Positions 9,070 through 17,652 of a stretch of DNA of 64,000 nt are shown here, one piece after another (the stretch's first letter is position 1; each line of letters opens with the position of its first letter). This DNA comes from Microbacterium bovistercoris (GTDB lineage Bacteria > Actinomycetota > Actinomycetes > Actinomycetales > Microbacteriaceae), in the NCBI RefSeq assembly GCF_003387575.1, contig NZ_QUAB01000043.1, positions 62,001-126,000 of the forward strand, written 5' to 3'. The position numbers and the translations under genes are program-made. The notes beneath the pieces are model-generated. The model saw only the letters and a program-made list of their open reading frames with translations. It did not search any database and had not been told where the DNA came from.

Positions 9070-9750
9070 TCACCGGTGTCGGCCGGCGTCCTCCTCCTCG
9101 TACGTGCGGAGGTAGGTCACGGCATCCTGACGCAGCCCGAGCACCAGCCACCACACCGGGTAGCCGACGTACGCGACCGCCCCGGGGACGCCACCGACGA
9201 TGAAGAACGCGAGCTGCCCGGCGGAGCCGGCCGGAAAGGCGTAGGCGAGGGCGAAGAGCAGCATCGCCGCGATGCCGGCGCCGCCGGTGATCATCGCCCA
9301 GCGCGCGGTGCGCCGTCCGATGACGGTCGGATGCCGGCGGTCGCGTAGCACGCGCAGACCCGCGGCGAGCAACGTCGCGAACATCAGCACGATCATGGGG
9401 ATCGCGAACAGGAACTGGGTGTCGAGGGTGGCCTCGCCCGCCAGCATCCTGCCGGTGACGACCGCGCCCGCGACGAGGGCGACGATCGTGAGCCCGGTGA
9501 GCACTGCCACGACCGGCGCCGGGCGGAGGGCGTGCCAGAGCAGCACCATGGCGATCGTCTGTGCCGGCACCATGACCATCGACAGCACGTCGTTCGCGGG
9601 GCCGAGCCAAGACCAGGTGCGCAGGTTCGCGCCGAACGGGTCGGCGAGGGCGAAGAACAGCAGCAGGGCGAGTGCCGAGGCCACGCCGACGTAGCCGACC
9701 ACGAGTGCCCACGCTCGTAGTGGCGCGGTCCCCACGCGCCCCTGCCCCAT
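9070..9750 (-). CDS. Six-helix membrane protein of unknown function
   Basis: A 226-residue protein with about six hydrophobic helices (residues near 15-35, 55-75, 80-100, 115-135, 150-170, 175-200) and a short charged C-terminus ending EEEDAGRHR. No motif identifies a transporter or enzyme. It abuts the LysR gene with no gap on the opposite strand. I do not recognise the family. Confidence 0.7.
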   Translation of the reverse strand: MGQGRVGTAPLRAWALVVGYVGVASALALLLFFALADPFGANLRTWSWLGPANDVLSMVMVPAQTIAMVLLWHALRPAPVVAVLTGLTIVALVAGAVVTGRMLAGEATLDTQFLFAIPMIVLMFATLLAAGLRVLRDRRHPTVIGRRTARWAMITGGAGIAAMLLFALAYAFPAGSAGQLAFFIVGGVPGAVAYVGYPVWWLVLGLRQDAVTYLRTYEEEDAGRHR

Positions 9751-9796
9751 GGCGCTGATGGTACGCCGCCGTCGCCCCGCGCACCATGGGATCTCG

Positions 9797-11320
9797 TCAG
9801 CCGCGCAGCAGTGCTCGCAGCGTCTGGATCGTGTCGGCCTCGGCGGGGGTCTTGTCGGGGCGATAGCCCTTCACCCGGGCGAAGCGCAGGGCGATGCCGC
9901 CGGGGTAGCGCGGCGAGTTCTGCACCCCGTCGATGGCGATCTCGACGACCAGCGCCGGCCGCAGGTGGACGGCGTACGGTGTGCGCTCGGTCTCGTACGC
10001 GGGGAAGGTCTCGGTCTGCCAGCGCAGCAGCTCGTCGGTGAGACCCTTGAAGGTCTTGCCGACCATCACGAAGCCGCCCGGCTCGCCGAATTCGCCGGTG
10101 GGATCGAGGGCGCCGAGGTGCAGGTTCGAGAGCCAGCCGCGGCGCCGGCCGGAGCCCCACTCCGCGGCGAGTACGACAAGATCGTAGGTGAGCACCGGCT
10201 TGACCTTGACCCACGACTTGCCGCGCCGCCCGGCAGCATAGGGCGAGTCGATCGCCTTGACCAGCACACCCTCGTGGCCGGCCGCCAGCGCCTCGCGGGA
10301 GAGCTGCTCCGCGGCATCCGCATCGTCGGTGACGATGCCGGGCATCCGCCATTCGCCGGCGACCCGCTCGAGCTCTTCGAGCCGGGTCGACAGCGGCTCG
10401 TCGATGAGGTCGCGGCCGTCGACGTGCAGCAGGTCGAAGAACCAGGGCCTGAGGACGAGCGCGCGCGAGACGTCTGCGCCGAACCGCGACATGGTCTGCT
10501 GGAACGGGCGCGGCCCGCCGTCCTCATCGAGCGAGAGCGTCTCGCCGTCGAGGATGAGGTCGTGGCCGGGCAGGCCGCGCACGACCTCGACGATCTCGGG
10601 CACGCGGTGGGTGATGTCGGCGAGGCTGCGCGTGTAGACGCCGACCTCGTCGCCGTGCCGGTGCACCTGGATGCGGGCGCCGTCGAGCTTGTACTCGACC
10701 GAGGCGCGGCCGGTGATCTCGAGCGCCGCGGTGGGCGTCGCCGCGGTGGCGGCGAGCATGGGCAGCACGGGGCGGCCGACCCGCAGGCCGACGGCGTCGA
10801 GGTCGTCCTCCGTGCCGGTCAGCGCGATCACGGCCGTCTCGCCGAGATCGCCGGAGAGCATGGCCGCGCGACGGACGGATGCCGCGGCGCGGCCGGACGC
10901 CTTCGCGATCGCGTCGAGCAGCACGCCGCCGAGTGCTCCGGTGCGCAACTCGCCCAGCATGGCGCGGGCGAGGAAGTCCCACTCGTCCGGCGTCGCGCGC
11001 GAGGCGAGGTCGTGGAGCAGCCCGGTGCGCTGGGCGGCGGATCCGGTGCCGGAGGCGTGCGCGAGCGCGTCGAGGGCGTCGTCGACGTCGGTGATCGTGA
11101 GGGTCTGCTCGTCGGCATGTTCGACCTTCAGTGCGGAAAGGCCGCGCCAGCCGACGCCGAGTCGGCCCTGCCTCGGCGAGGCGAGCAGCAACCCTGTGAG
11201 CGCCGGAAGTTCTTCGGGTGCGGCGCGCTCGAGCAGGCGGGCGAGGGCGGCGATCTTCGACAGCCGCGACGACGTCGCCGTGACCTCGTCGGCGGTTTCG
11301 GTGAGCTCCGCGAGCTTCAT
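9797..11320 (-). CDS. ligB: ATP-dependent DNA ligase, LigB type
   Basis: A 507-residue ligase, the same length as mycobacterial LigB. It has an N-terminal alpha-helical DNA-binding region, then the nucleotidyltransferase core with the adenylated lysine motif EYKLDGARIQVHRHG near residue 215, followed by the other core motifs (DGETL, HEGVLVKA, KSWVKVKP) and an OB-fold C-terminus. It seals nicks using ATP; in actinobacteria it is an accessory to the NAD-dependent replicative ligase. I place the start at the ATG at 11320, because the extra 48 codons upstream are unlike the family. Confidence 0.92.
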   Translation of the reverse strand: MKLAELTETADEVTATSSRLSKIAALARLLERAAPEELPALTGLLLASPRQGRLGVGWRGLSALKVEHADEQTLTITDVDDALDALAHASGTGSAAQRTGLLHDLASRATPDEWDFLARAMLGELRTGALGGVLLDAIAKASGRAAASVRRAAMLSGDLGETAVIALTGTEDDLDAVGLRVGRPVLPMLAATAATPTAALEITGRASVEYKLDGARIQVHRHGDEVGVYTRSLADITHRVPEIVEVVRGLPGHDLILDGETLSLDEDGGPRPFQQTMSRFGADVSRALVLRPWFFDLLHVDGRDLIDEPLSTRLEELERVAGEWRMPGIVTDDADAAEQLSREALAAGHEGVLVKAIDSPYAAGRRGKSWVKVKPVLTYDLVVLAAEWGSGRRRGWLSNLHLGALDPTGEFGEPGGFVMVGKTFKGLTDELLRWQTETFPAYETERTPYAVHLRPALVVEIAIDGVQNSPRYPGGIALRFARVKGYRPDKTPAEADTIQTLRALLRG

Positions 11321-11474
11321 CTGCTCAGTCTCGCACCGGGCACCGACATCCGTCTCCCCGGCATCCTTCCGCAGCAGCACCGCGGAGTTCTGCCGAATCC
11401 CGGACGCCGAGGCGTGAGCGCCTCCGGGATCGTGCAGATCTCCGCAGCGCTGCGGATGCCGCACGTCATCCGGT

Positions 11475-11496
11475 GTTCAACCGGGGTTCATATGCG
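11475..11496 (+). promoter_or_regulatory. Putative PHO box (PhoP site) ahead of the phytase gene
   Basis: Two adjacent 11-base direct repeats, GTTCAACCGGG and GTTCATATGCG, lie 46 bases upstream of the phytase GTG. Each matches ten of eleven positions of the actinobacterial PHO-box unit as I recall it (G-G/T-T-C-A-Y-Y-Y-R-G/C-G). The downstream gene releases phosphate, so control by phosphate starvation makes sense. Confidence 0.6.
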
Positions 11497-11542
11497 CCCA
11501 GAAGGATCGAGCGTCGTCGTTCCACCGATCTGAGGAGTTCCT

Positions 11543-12838
11543 GTGAAGCATCGCTTGTTCCCCGCCGGCGCAATCGTCGTCGCCGTCGTGCTCGGCGCAT
11601 CCGCCGCTCACGCGGCGCCGTCTGCGCAGTCGCAAGGCCACGCATCCGCCCGTGCTGCGTCGAAGGGCGTCACGGCGAAGCTGGAGACCCCCGCGCTGTG
11701 GGATGCCGACGATGCGGATGCCGATGATCCGGCCATCTGGGTCGATGACGACGACGCCCGCCGCAGCGTCGTGATCACGACGGCCAAGGAGGCGGGGATC
11801 AATGTCTACGACCTGCGTGGCCGCCTCGTGCAGCACATCGATCCGAAGCCCGCGCCGGGCGAGGACGACGCCCCCGGTCGCTACAACAACGTCGACCTCA
11901 TCCACGACTTCGAACTGGATGGCGACGAGGTCGACCTGGCGGTCGTGTCGGACAAGGGTCTCGACAACATCGGCATCTTCGCGGTCGAAGACGGCCGGCT
12001 GACCGAGGTGACCGACCCGTCGGCCGGCCGGATCTTCAGCGCGTCGCAGGACGACGTCAACAGCGAGCACACCGCGTACGGGCTCACCACGTGGCAGGAC
12101 GACGACGGTGCGTACGCGCTGGTGAGCCGCAACTCCGAGACGGATGTGGCGCTGCTCGAGCTGTCCGCGCGCGAGGACGGCACGGTCGGATGGGATCTCG
12201 TGCGCACCCTGTCGCTGCCGGCCGAGTTCGCCATGCCGGACGGCACGACCTGGACTACCTGCGATGACCCGGGCGAGTACGCGCAGGTCGAGGGCATGGT
12301 GGTCGACGAGGCGACCGGCACGGCGTATCTGGGGCAGGAGCTCGTCGGCATCTGGAAGGTCGACGCCGATCTGACCGGTGAGCCGCAGCTGATCGACAAG
12401 GCGATCGAGTACGGCCTGCCCGGCACCTATGACGCAGAGCAGGACGAATGCGTGTACGGCGAGAACCCCGGCTTCGGCGGCGACGTGCTGCACACCGACA
12501 TCGAGGGCCTGACGATCTACTCGACCGGCGACGGCGAGGGATACCTGCTGGCGTCGAGCCAGGGCGACGACAGCTTCGCCGTGTACGGGCTCGAGGACGG
12601 CAACGAGTACGTCGGTTCGTTCACGGTGGACGACGGCCGGGTCGACAGCACCCAGCACAGCGACGGCGCGGATGCCGTGAGCGTGAGCCTGCCCGGATTC
12701 CCCGGCGGTCTGCTGGTCGTGCAGGACGGCGACAACACACCGGAGGGATCGGACGAGTCGAGCACGAACTTCAAGTTCGTCGCCTGGAAGGATGTCGCGC
12801 GGGGCAGCGGCCTCGATCTCGACGTGGCGCGGGACTGA
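11543..12838 (+). CDS. Secreted beta-propeller phytase
   Basis: A 431-residue exported enzyme that hydrolyses phytate in a calcium-dependent manner to free phosphate. It has a signal peptide (KHRLFPAGAIVVAVVLGAS ending at AHA, about residues 1-24). The propeller carries the family motifs DADDPAIWVD, GRYNNVDLIHDF, VVSDKGLDNIGIF, VEGMVVDEATGTAYLGQE and DIEGLTIYSTGDGEGYLLAS. The start is a GTG preceded by GAGGAG. A PHO-box-like repeat upstream and a strong terminator downstream make it a single-gene unit. Confidence 0.92.
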   Translation: MKHRLFPAGAIVVAVVLGASAAHAAPSAQSQGHASARAASKGVTAKLETPALWDADDADADDPAIWVDDDDARRSVVITTAKEAGINVYDLRGRLVQHIDPKPAPGEDDAPGRYNNVDLIHDFELDGDEVDLAVVSDKGLDNIGIFAVEDGRLTEVTDPSAGRIFSASQDDVNSEHTAYGLTTWQDDDGAYALVSRNSETDVALLELSAREDGTVGWDLVRTLSLPAEFAMPDGTTWTTCDDPGEYAQVEGMVVDEATGTAYLGQELVGIWKVDADLTGEPQLIDKAIEYGLPGTYDAEQDECVYGENPGFGGDVLHTDIEGLTIYSTGDGEGYLLASSQGDDSFAVYGLEDGNEYVGSFTVDDGRVDSTQHSDGADAVSVSLPGFPGGLLVVQDGDNTPEGSDESSTNFKFVAWKDVARGSGLDLDVARD

Positions 12839-12863
12839 CGGTGACGTCGGCCGCCCCGCCGTC

Positions 12864-12902
12864 GAGACCCCGCCTGAATGCCGGTCATTCAGGCGGGGTC
12901 TC
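12864..12902. terminator. Bidirectional rho-independent terminator
   Basis: A perfect 17-base stem (arms GAGACCCCGCCTGAATG and its complement) closes a five-base loop between two convergent genes, the phytase ending at 12838 and the coiled-coil gene ending at 12926. Confidence 0.85.
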
Positions 12903-12925
12903 GGCGGAGAAGGATAATGCGCGCT

Positions 12926-14596
12926 CTAGGGTCTCGTGTCGTCGTGGGTGACGATGCGGCTGAGTTCGATCAGGTCGCCGGGCAGTTCCCAGTAGTGCAG
13001 CCGCCGCGCTCCGGGAGTGTTCTGCTCGATCGCGGCGCGCCAGCACTTCGCGCCGTCGGCCCGCACGACGTACGCGTCATCGCCGCCCTCGCCGGTGCGC
13101 AGCCGGTGCAGGTCGCGGGCGGGGATCTCGCGGTCGCGCCCGGTGATCGCGTCGACGCAGGCGCGTACGGCCTTGCTCAGCTGGTTCTCGTCGAGCTTCG
13201 CCAGCGAGCGGATGAAGTCCGGCCCGAAGCGGAACTCCCGCAGCGGCCAGCGGCCGCGCTCACCGGGGGCGGTGCGGTTGCCCCAGGTGCGCTCGATCTC
13301 GAACCGGATGCCGTCCTCGGTCGGATCGACGTGCGCACGTTCGGCGGCACGTCGTGCGTCGCGCAGCGCACGGGCCGAGTCGCGCTGGTCCTGGGAGGTC
13401 TCGCTGAGCCGTGCCTCGGCCCGGGCGCGCTCCGCGCGTTCGTCTGCGATCTCGGCGCGCAGGCGCTGGTTCTCCTCCCGCAGCCGCTCCAGCTCGGCAG
13501 AAGACGCGGGGCCCGGGTCGCCGCCGCTCCGTCCGACCAGGTTGGTCAGCGCGAGCACGTCACCGCGCAGGGCGGTGATCGCCTGCGCCAGCATCCGCAC
13601 GTCGGTGCGGGTCGCGTAGTCGTCGGGCAGCAGGGGACCCGCGGATGCCGGTGCTGCGGCATCCGGCTTCGCAGCATCCGTTCGCGTGACGCGGCGGTCC
13701 CCGCTCAGCCAGGCCGGCCCGTCGGTGACGAGCGGGAAGGCGGGCGTGAGCGGCGCGCTGTCGTCGCGGGCGGAGTGGCTGAGCAGCAGCTCGCCGTGCG
13801 GGCCGCGCGCGACGCGCACGCGGATGACGTCGCCGACGGCGAGCACGTCGCCGACCGGGCGTTCGTCGGCACTGACGTCGCGTCGGCGCAGCACGAACGC
13901 ATGGTCGGGGTGTAGGTGCACCGTGGCGCGCAGATCGGTGACCTTCACGACGAGCGCGAGCGTGTGCGCGCCGTCTGGCAGGGCGGAGAGGTCGGCGGGG
14001 AACGGTTCGGGATGCAGTTCCTGTCCCTCGAGGATGCCGCTGACCGGTGCCCCCGGGACGAGTGCGACGGCGAGCGGAAGCGTGGCGGGCAGCAGGTCGC
14101 CGGTCGCGGTGACGGTGGTGCCGTCGTCGAGTTCGACGAGCGCGCGGGTGTCGCCGGCGAGGAATCCCTTCACGACGCCGCTGGCCCGGCGCACGGCGTT
14201 CGGCGCCGAGGACTCGACGGTGCGCCGCACCTGCTGCACCGACTGCGCCTTCGCGTCGCCGATGAGATCGTCGGTGTCGGCGTGGCCGGGGAACGGGAGT
14301 CGGGAGCGGCTCCAGTCCGGGTCGTCGCCGAAGTCGACCGGGTATGAGCGGGCCGCGCCGCCGAAGGCGTGCGTCTTGGGCGGGAGCAGTTCCTCGAGGG
14401 CGTGTGTGGCTTTGCCGGTCGCGATGGTGACGACGTCGGCGATGCCGCCGAGCTCATGCCGCAGCCGGTCGTCGTCGAACGCGAACTCGCCCTCCGCCGT
14501 GGCCGAGACGAGCACGAGCGGCCGCTGCCTGACGGTGAGGATGCGGGTTGCGAGAGCTTCAGCCTCGCTCGGAGTCGTGACGTCGGCGTACAGCAT
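12926..14596 (-). CDS. Unrecognised multidomain protein with coiled coil and RelE-like tail
   Basis: A 556-residue protein I cannot name. The N-terminal 100 residues form an alpha/beta region with FGGAARSYPVDFG. A beta-rich middle (about 140-290) resembles an S1/OB-type segment (GVVKGFLAGDTRALVELDDG; VGDVIRVRVARGP). A charged coiled coil spans roughly 365-425 (ELERLREENQRLRAEIADER). The last 100 residues, from FGPDFIRSLAKLDENQL to LHYWELPGDLIELSRIV, have the layout of a RelE/ParE fold, including an HRLR element and terminal strands. It could be a nucleic-acid-binding or nuclease-like protein, but that is inference. It stands alone between two terminated units. Confidence 0.65.
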   Translation of the reverse strand: MLYADVTTPSEAEALATRILTVRQRPLVLVSATAEGEFAFDDDRLRHELGGIADVVTIATGKATHALEELLPPKTHAFGGAARSYPVDFGDDPDWSRSRLPFPGHADTDDLIGDAKAQSVQQVRRTVESSAPNAVRRASGVVKGFLAGDTRALVELDDGTTVTATGDLLPATLPLAVALVPGAPVSGILEGQELHPEPFPADLSALPDGAHTLALVVKVTDLRATVHLHPDHAFVLRRRDVSADERPVGDVLAVGDVIRVRVARGPHGELLLSHSARDDSAPLTPAFPLVTDGPAWLSGDRRVTRTDAAKPDAAAPASAGPLLPDDYATRTDVRMLAQAITALRGDVLALTNLVGRSGGDPGPASSAELERLREENQRLRAEIADERAERARAEARLSETSQDQRDSARALRDARRAAERAHVDPTEDGIRFEIERTWGNRTAPGERGRWPLREFRFGPDFIRSLAKLDENQLSKAVRACVDAITGRDREIPARDLHRLRTGEGGDDAYVVRADGAKCWRAAIEQNTPGARRLHYWELPGDLIELSRIVTHDDTRP

Positions 14597-14724
14597 GGGG
14601 TGAGTTTAGGACGGCCCGGCCGCCTGGCCTCGGAGTCGCCCCGAGGTGTCCGCGGATGCCTCGGATCCGGGACTCGCGTCGCGAAATCAGTCCCGGCGGG
14701 ACGGATGCGAGGGCTGCGTGAGCC

Positions 14725-15246
14725 TCAGCGGCGGGCGCCGACGAGTGACCGCAGCGCTCCGCTGAGCAGCGGCAGCACGGCGATCATGCCGAGCAGCAGC
14801 ACCGGGCCGCCCCAGCCGAAGTCGTCGGTCTCAGTGCGCAGCGAGGCACCGATGATGGCCATGATCGCGACGGCGCCGACCGTGCCGACGGCGGTGAGCA
14901 CGATGCCGAACACCCGCAGTCCGTCGGACAGGCTCCGGCGGGCCGCGGGGATCAGAGTCAGCGCGAGCAGGAGCACCGTGATGATGATCATCAGGATGAG
15001 GAGCGTCATCAGCAGCCAGGCGATGCCGCCCCATGGCGAATCGGCGCCGTTCAGCGGTGCGAGGGTGGTGGTGATCACGCTCCAGTACTGCTGATCCTCA
15101 CCGCCGGCATGGGTGGTGGCCAGCGGCAGCGTCAGGCCGAGCACCAGCACGACGCCCACGATGAGGGCGTAGGTGCCGACGAGCATGCGCTCCAGCACGT
15201 CGACTCGGGCGCGCAACTCGCGGATCTCGATGCTCTGGTCGGTCAT
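14725..15246 (-). CDS. Small membrane protein with N-terminal coiled coil
   Basis: A 173-residue protein. A short amphipathic helix (SIEIRELRARVDVLERMLVG) precedes four hydrophobic helices at about 25-45, 75-100, 110-132 and 145-163. The glycine-, serine- and threonine-rich loop between helices 1 and 2 is likely exposed. No family is recognised and no partner is adjacent. Confidence 0.7.
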   Translation of the reverse strand: MTDQSIEIRELRARVDVLERMLVGTYALIVGVVLVLGLTLPLATTHAGGEDQQYWSVITTTLAPLNGADSPWGGIAWLLMTLLILMIIITVLLLALTLIPAARRSLSDGLRVFGIVLTAVGTVGAVAIMAIIGASLRTETDDFGWGGPVLLLGMIAVLPLLSGALRSLVGARR

Positions 15247-15322
15247 GTCTGCCCCTCTCGGTTCGGGGCCAGAGTACCGGCGCGGGGCCGTCGCGTGGGG
15301 AGGCAGCGCCCGGCGGGTGAAC

Positions 15323-15646
15323 TCAGATGCGGATGTACGCCGCCCCGTCGAACTGCGCGTCGCTGAGCGCGACCACGGCGGCGGGCACGGTGAGGATGCC
15401 GGGCTGCAGCGCGTCTACCGGGATGCCGTGCCCGCGCAGTCCGCCTTCGCAGGCCTCGATCGTGGCGGCATCCGGGGTCGGCAGCGGAGCTGCACCGGCG
15501 GCGACGCCCGGGATCGCGGGACCGTTCACGATGATCCGGATGTCGGTCTCGGGCCGCGCCGCGTGCAGTGTGTTCGCGATGCCGACGGCGCGCACGATGT
15601 CCTCCGGACGGTCGGAGACGTGCAGGATCACGGTGCGCTGGGTCAT
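15323..15646 (-). CDS. DsrE-like small protein
   Basis: A 107-residue protein with the DsrE/DsrF alpha/beta layout: TVILHVSDRPEDIVRAVGIA, a central DIRIIVNGPAIPGV strand-loop, a single cysteine at EACEGGLRGHGI, and a C-terminal strand. DsrE-fold proteins take part in sulfur relay, but many small soluble members lack a known role; this one keeps one cysteine in the usual position. It ends 29 bases upstream of the repeat cluster at 15.67 kb on the other strand. Confidence 0.7.
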   Translation of the reverse strand: MTQRTVILHVSDRPEDIVRAVGIANTLHAARPETDIRIIVNGPAIPGVAAGAAPLPTPDAATIEACEGGLRGHGIPVDALQPGILTVPAAVVALSDAQFDGAAYIRI

Positions 15647-15668
15647 GGTGCCATTGTGCCCGTGCCGG

Positions 15669-15771
15669 TCGTTGAGCGCCCTTCGTCTCGTCGCTTCGCT
15701 CCTCGCTCAGGATCCGCGAAGCGAGCGCCGTACCGAGCGTGCGGAGCGAGACGAAGTGACGAAGGACGCCT
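15669..15771. repeat. Interspersed repeat cluster, CTTCGTCTCG / GAGCGAGACGAAG family
   Basis: An inverted pair: the complement-oriented copy (CGTTGAGCGCCCTTCGTCTC, CTCGCTCAGGATCCG) is followed by a forward copy (GCGGAGCGAGACGAAGTGAC). The pair can fold into a long hairpin. It precedes the SDR gene, and a second cluster follows that gene. Confidence 0.7.
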
Positions 15772-15812
15772 TCAGCTTCCCGAGGTGCTCAAGATGGTGG
15801 GACGCTGTTCCC

Positions 15813-16673
15813 ATGCCCACCCGCCGCGCTCTCGTCACCGGGGCGTCGAGCGGCATCGGGCGCGAGATCGCACGAGCGCTCGCCGCGGACGGCGCGCACG
15901 TGCTCCTCCCCGTGCGCGATCGCGCCCGCGGAGAGGCGACGGTGCGCAGCATCCTCGAGTCGGTTCCGGATGCCGCACTCGAGATCTGCGATCTCGATCT
16001 GGCGGACTTCGGCACTGTGACCGCGCTCGGCGAGCGCCTGCGGAGCGAGGGAACCCCGATCGACCGCTTCGTGATGAACGCCGGGATCGTGCTGCTCGGC
16101 GACCGCGAGCGGCACGTGACGGCCGACGGTCACGAGCTGCATCTGCAGACGAACCTCCTCGGGCACGCGGTGCTGACGCGCGAGCTGATGCCACTGTTGG
16201 TCGCTGCTCGCGCCCGCGTCGCGGTGCAGGTGAGCATCGCGGCCACGCGTGGACGGCTCGACGATCTCGAGGGCGAGCGGCGGTACAGCGCGTGGCGCGC
16301 GTATGCCGGGTCGAAGCGGGCGCTGGGGCTGTGGGCGCTGGAGCTCGCTCGACGAAGCGGCGGCATCAGCGTGAACCTGTGCCATCCGGGTGTGGCGCCG
16401 GCGACGCACATCGCGCCGGCGCTGCGCAGCCGGCTGCCCGGCGGCGAGGAGCGCTGGCTGCGCTGGATTCCGGGGAACAGCCCGGCGCAGGGCGCTCAGC
16501 CCGCGCTGATGGCGCTGGAGCGGCATGCAGCACCCGGATGCTTCTTCGCTCCCGGCGGATGGTTCGGGCTGGCCGGTACCCCGCGGGAGCGTCCGCTGTT
16601 CCGCGCGCTGCGCGACCCGGCCGCGGGGCGACGGTTGTGGGAGCTCGCCGAGGCCACGCTCCCCGCACCCTGA
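15813..16673 (+). CDS. Short-chain dehydrogenase/reductase
   Basis: A 286-residue SDR. The Rossmann motif TGASSGIG is at residues 9-16, NAG occurs near residue 90, and the catalytic YAGSK near residue 167 (Tyr-x-x-x-Lys). It reduces or oxidises a carbonyl/alcohol with NAD(P)H; the substrate is unknown. The start at 15813 leaves only one residue pair ahead of the nucleotide-binding strand, as usual; the longer frame upstream is repeat sequence. Its TGA stop lies in the first bases of the interspersed repeat CCCTGAGCGAGG, so the repeat defines the C-terminus. Confidence 0.87.
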   Translation: MPTRRALVTGASSGIGREIARALAADGAHVLLPVRDRARGEATVRSILESVPDAALEICDLDLADFGTVTALGERLRSEGTPIDRFVMNAGIVLLGDRERHVTADGHELHLQTNLLGHAVLTRELMPLLVAARARVAVQVSIAATRGRLDDLEGERRYSAWRAYAGSKRALGLWALELARRSGGISVNLCHPGVAPATHIAPALRSRLPGGEERWLRWIPGNSPAQGAQPALMALERHAAPGCFFAPGGWFGLAGTPRERPLFRALRDPAAGRRLWELAEATLPAP

Positions 16674-16862
16674 GCGAGGAGCGCCAGCGACGAGACGAAG
16701 GGCGCTCGCTCCGTACGCTCCGCACCCTGAGCGAGGAGCGCCAGCGACGAGACGAAGGGCGTCCTCCGTCACTTCGTCTCGCTTGGCTCGCTCAGTACGG
16801 CGCTCGCTCCGCGGATCCTGAGCGAGGAGCGAAGCGACGAGACGAAGGGCGCTCAGGGTCCG
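16669..16862. repeat. Interspersed repeat cluster (four copies)
   Basis: Three forward copies of CCTGAGCGAGGAGC...GACGAGACGAAGGGC begin near 16670, 16728 and 16817, with one inverted copy (CACTTCGTCTCGCTTGGCTC) at about 16770. The first copy provides the stop codon of the SDR gene. Together with the cluster at 15.67 kb it brackets that gene. Confidence 0.75.
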
Positions 16863-16921
16863 GTGGCAGACGAAACGCCCCCGGTTCCCCAGGGGCGTCG
16901 CGTCTCGCAGCATCCGATGTC

Positions 16922-17335
16922 TTACTGCACCGACCATCCACCGTCCGACGCGAGGATCGCGCCGTTGATGTTGACGGCGTCGTCCGAGAGCAGGAACGTG
17001 ATCGACGCGGCGAGGTGCTCGGCCGTCGCGACGGTCGGGATCGCCTGCTGGAACGGCGCGAGGCGTGCGGATCCGTACTCCGACATGTTCGGCGGCATCG
17101 GAATGCCGGTGGCCACGCCGCCCGGTGCGACGGAGTTCACCCGGATGCCCTTGGGCCCGTACATGAACGCGGCCGACTTGGTGACGCCGATGATGCCGTG
17201 CTTGCTGGCGGTGTAGGCGTTGCCCGAGGCGTTGCCGCGCAGGCCGGCCTCGCTCGAGACGTTGAGGATGGCTCCGCGACCGGCGGCCTCCATGACGGGG
17301 ATGACGGCACGCATGAAGTGACCGCGACGGATGCC
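16922..17335 (-). pseudogene. SDR reductase, 5' half deleted
   Basis: The reverse frame encodes the C-terminal half of a short-chain dehydrogenase: AILNVSSEAGLRGN, the catalytic YTASK, RVNSVAPGG and a C-terminal NINGAILASDGGWSV. The N-terminal Rossmann TGxxxGIG region is absent; upstream of about 17335 the DNA instead reads, on the other strand, as the tail of a TetR-type regulator. The open part (from the ATG at 17314) is 130 residues against a normal 250. It lacks the cofactor-binding half and should be inactive. Confidence 0.8.
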
Positions 17336-17575
17336 GAGCTCGGTCTGAAGCTCAACGCGCGCCTGGCGGCGCCGCTCCGGGAGTGGACTGCTCTGCGGCT
17401 GGCGCGGGCGGTGGTTGCCGGGGATGTGCGCGCGGACGTGGATGCTGGGGTGGTGGCCGATCAGTTGATCGCGATCGGCACGTACTCGGCGCTGGTGGGC
17501 GGGCCGATGGATGCGAGGAGGGTCGACGGGATGGTCGATGGGATCCTGCGGGGATCGGGTCGTGAATCGGCGCCG
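17336..17575 (+). pseudogene. TetR-family regulator, C-terminal remnant
   Basis: The forward frame reads LRLARAVVAGDVRADVDAG and continues DQLIAIGTYSALVGGPMDA, which looks like the ligand-binding tail of a TetR regulator. No helix-turn-helix precedes it. It directly abuts the truncated SDR on the opposite strand. The natural reading is that a divergent SDR/TetR pair lost both 5' ends and the shared promoter in one deletion. Confidence 0.55.
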
Positions 17576-17652
17576 ATAACGATCGCGTCACACCCTGTCG
17601 AAGCTCAGGAACCTGAGGTACTTTGGTACTTCAACCTGGGGGAGGATGCGAC

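Noticed and set aside
8645-9787. Reverse frame from 9787 to 8645
   Set aside because: Antisense to the LysR gene and out of frame with the membrane protein; composition is proline- and arginine-rich shadow.
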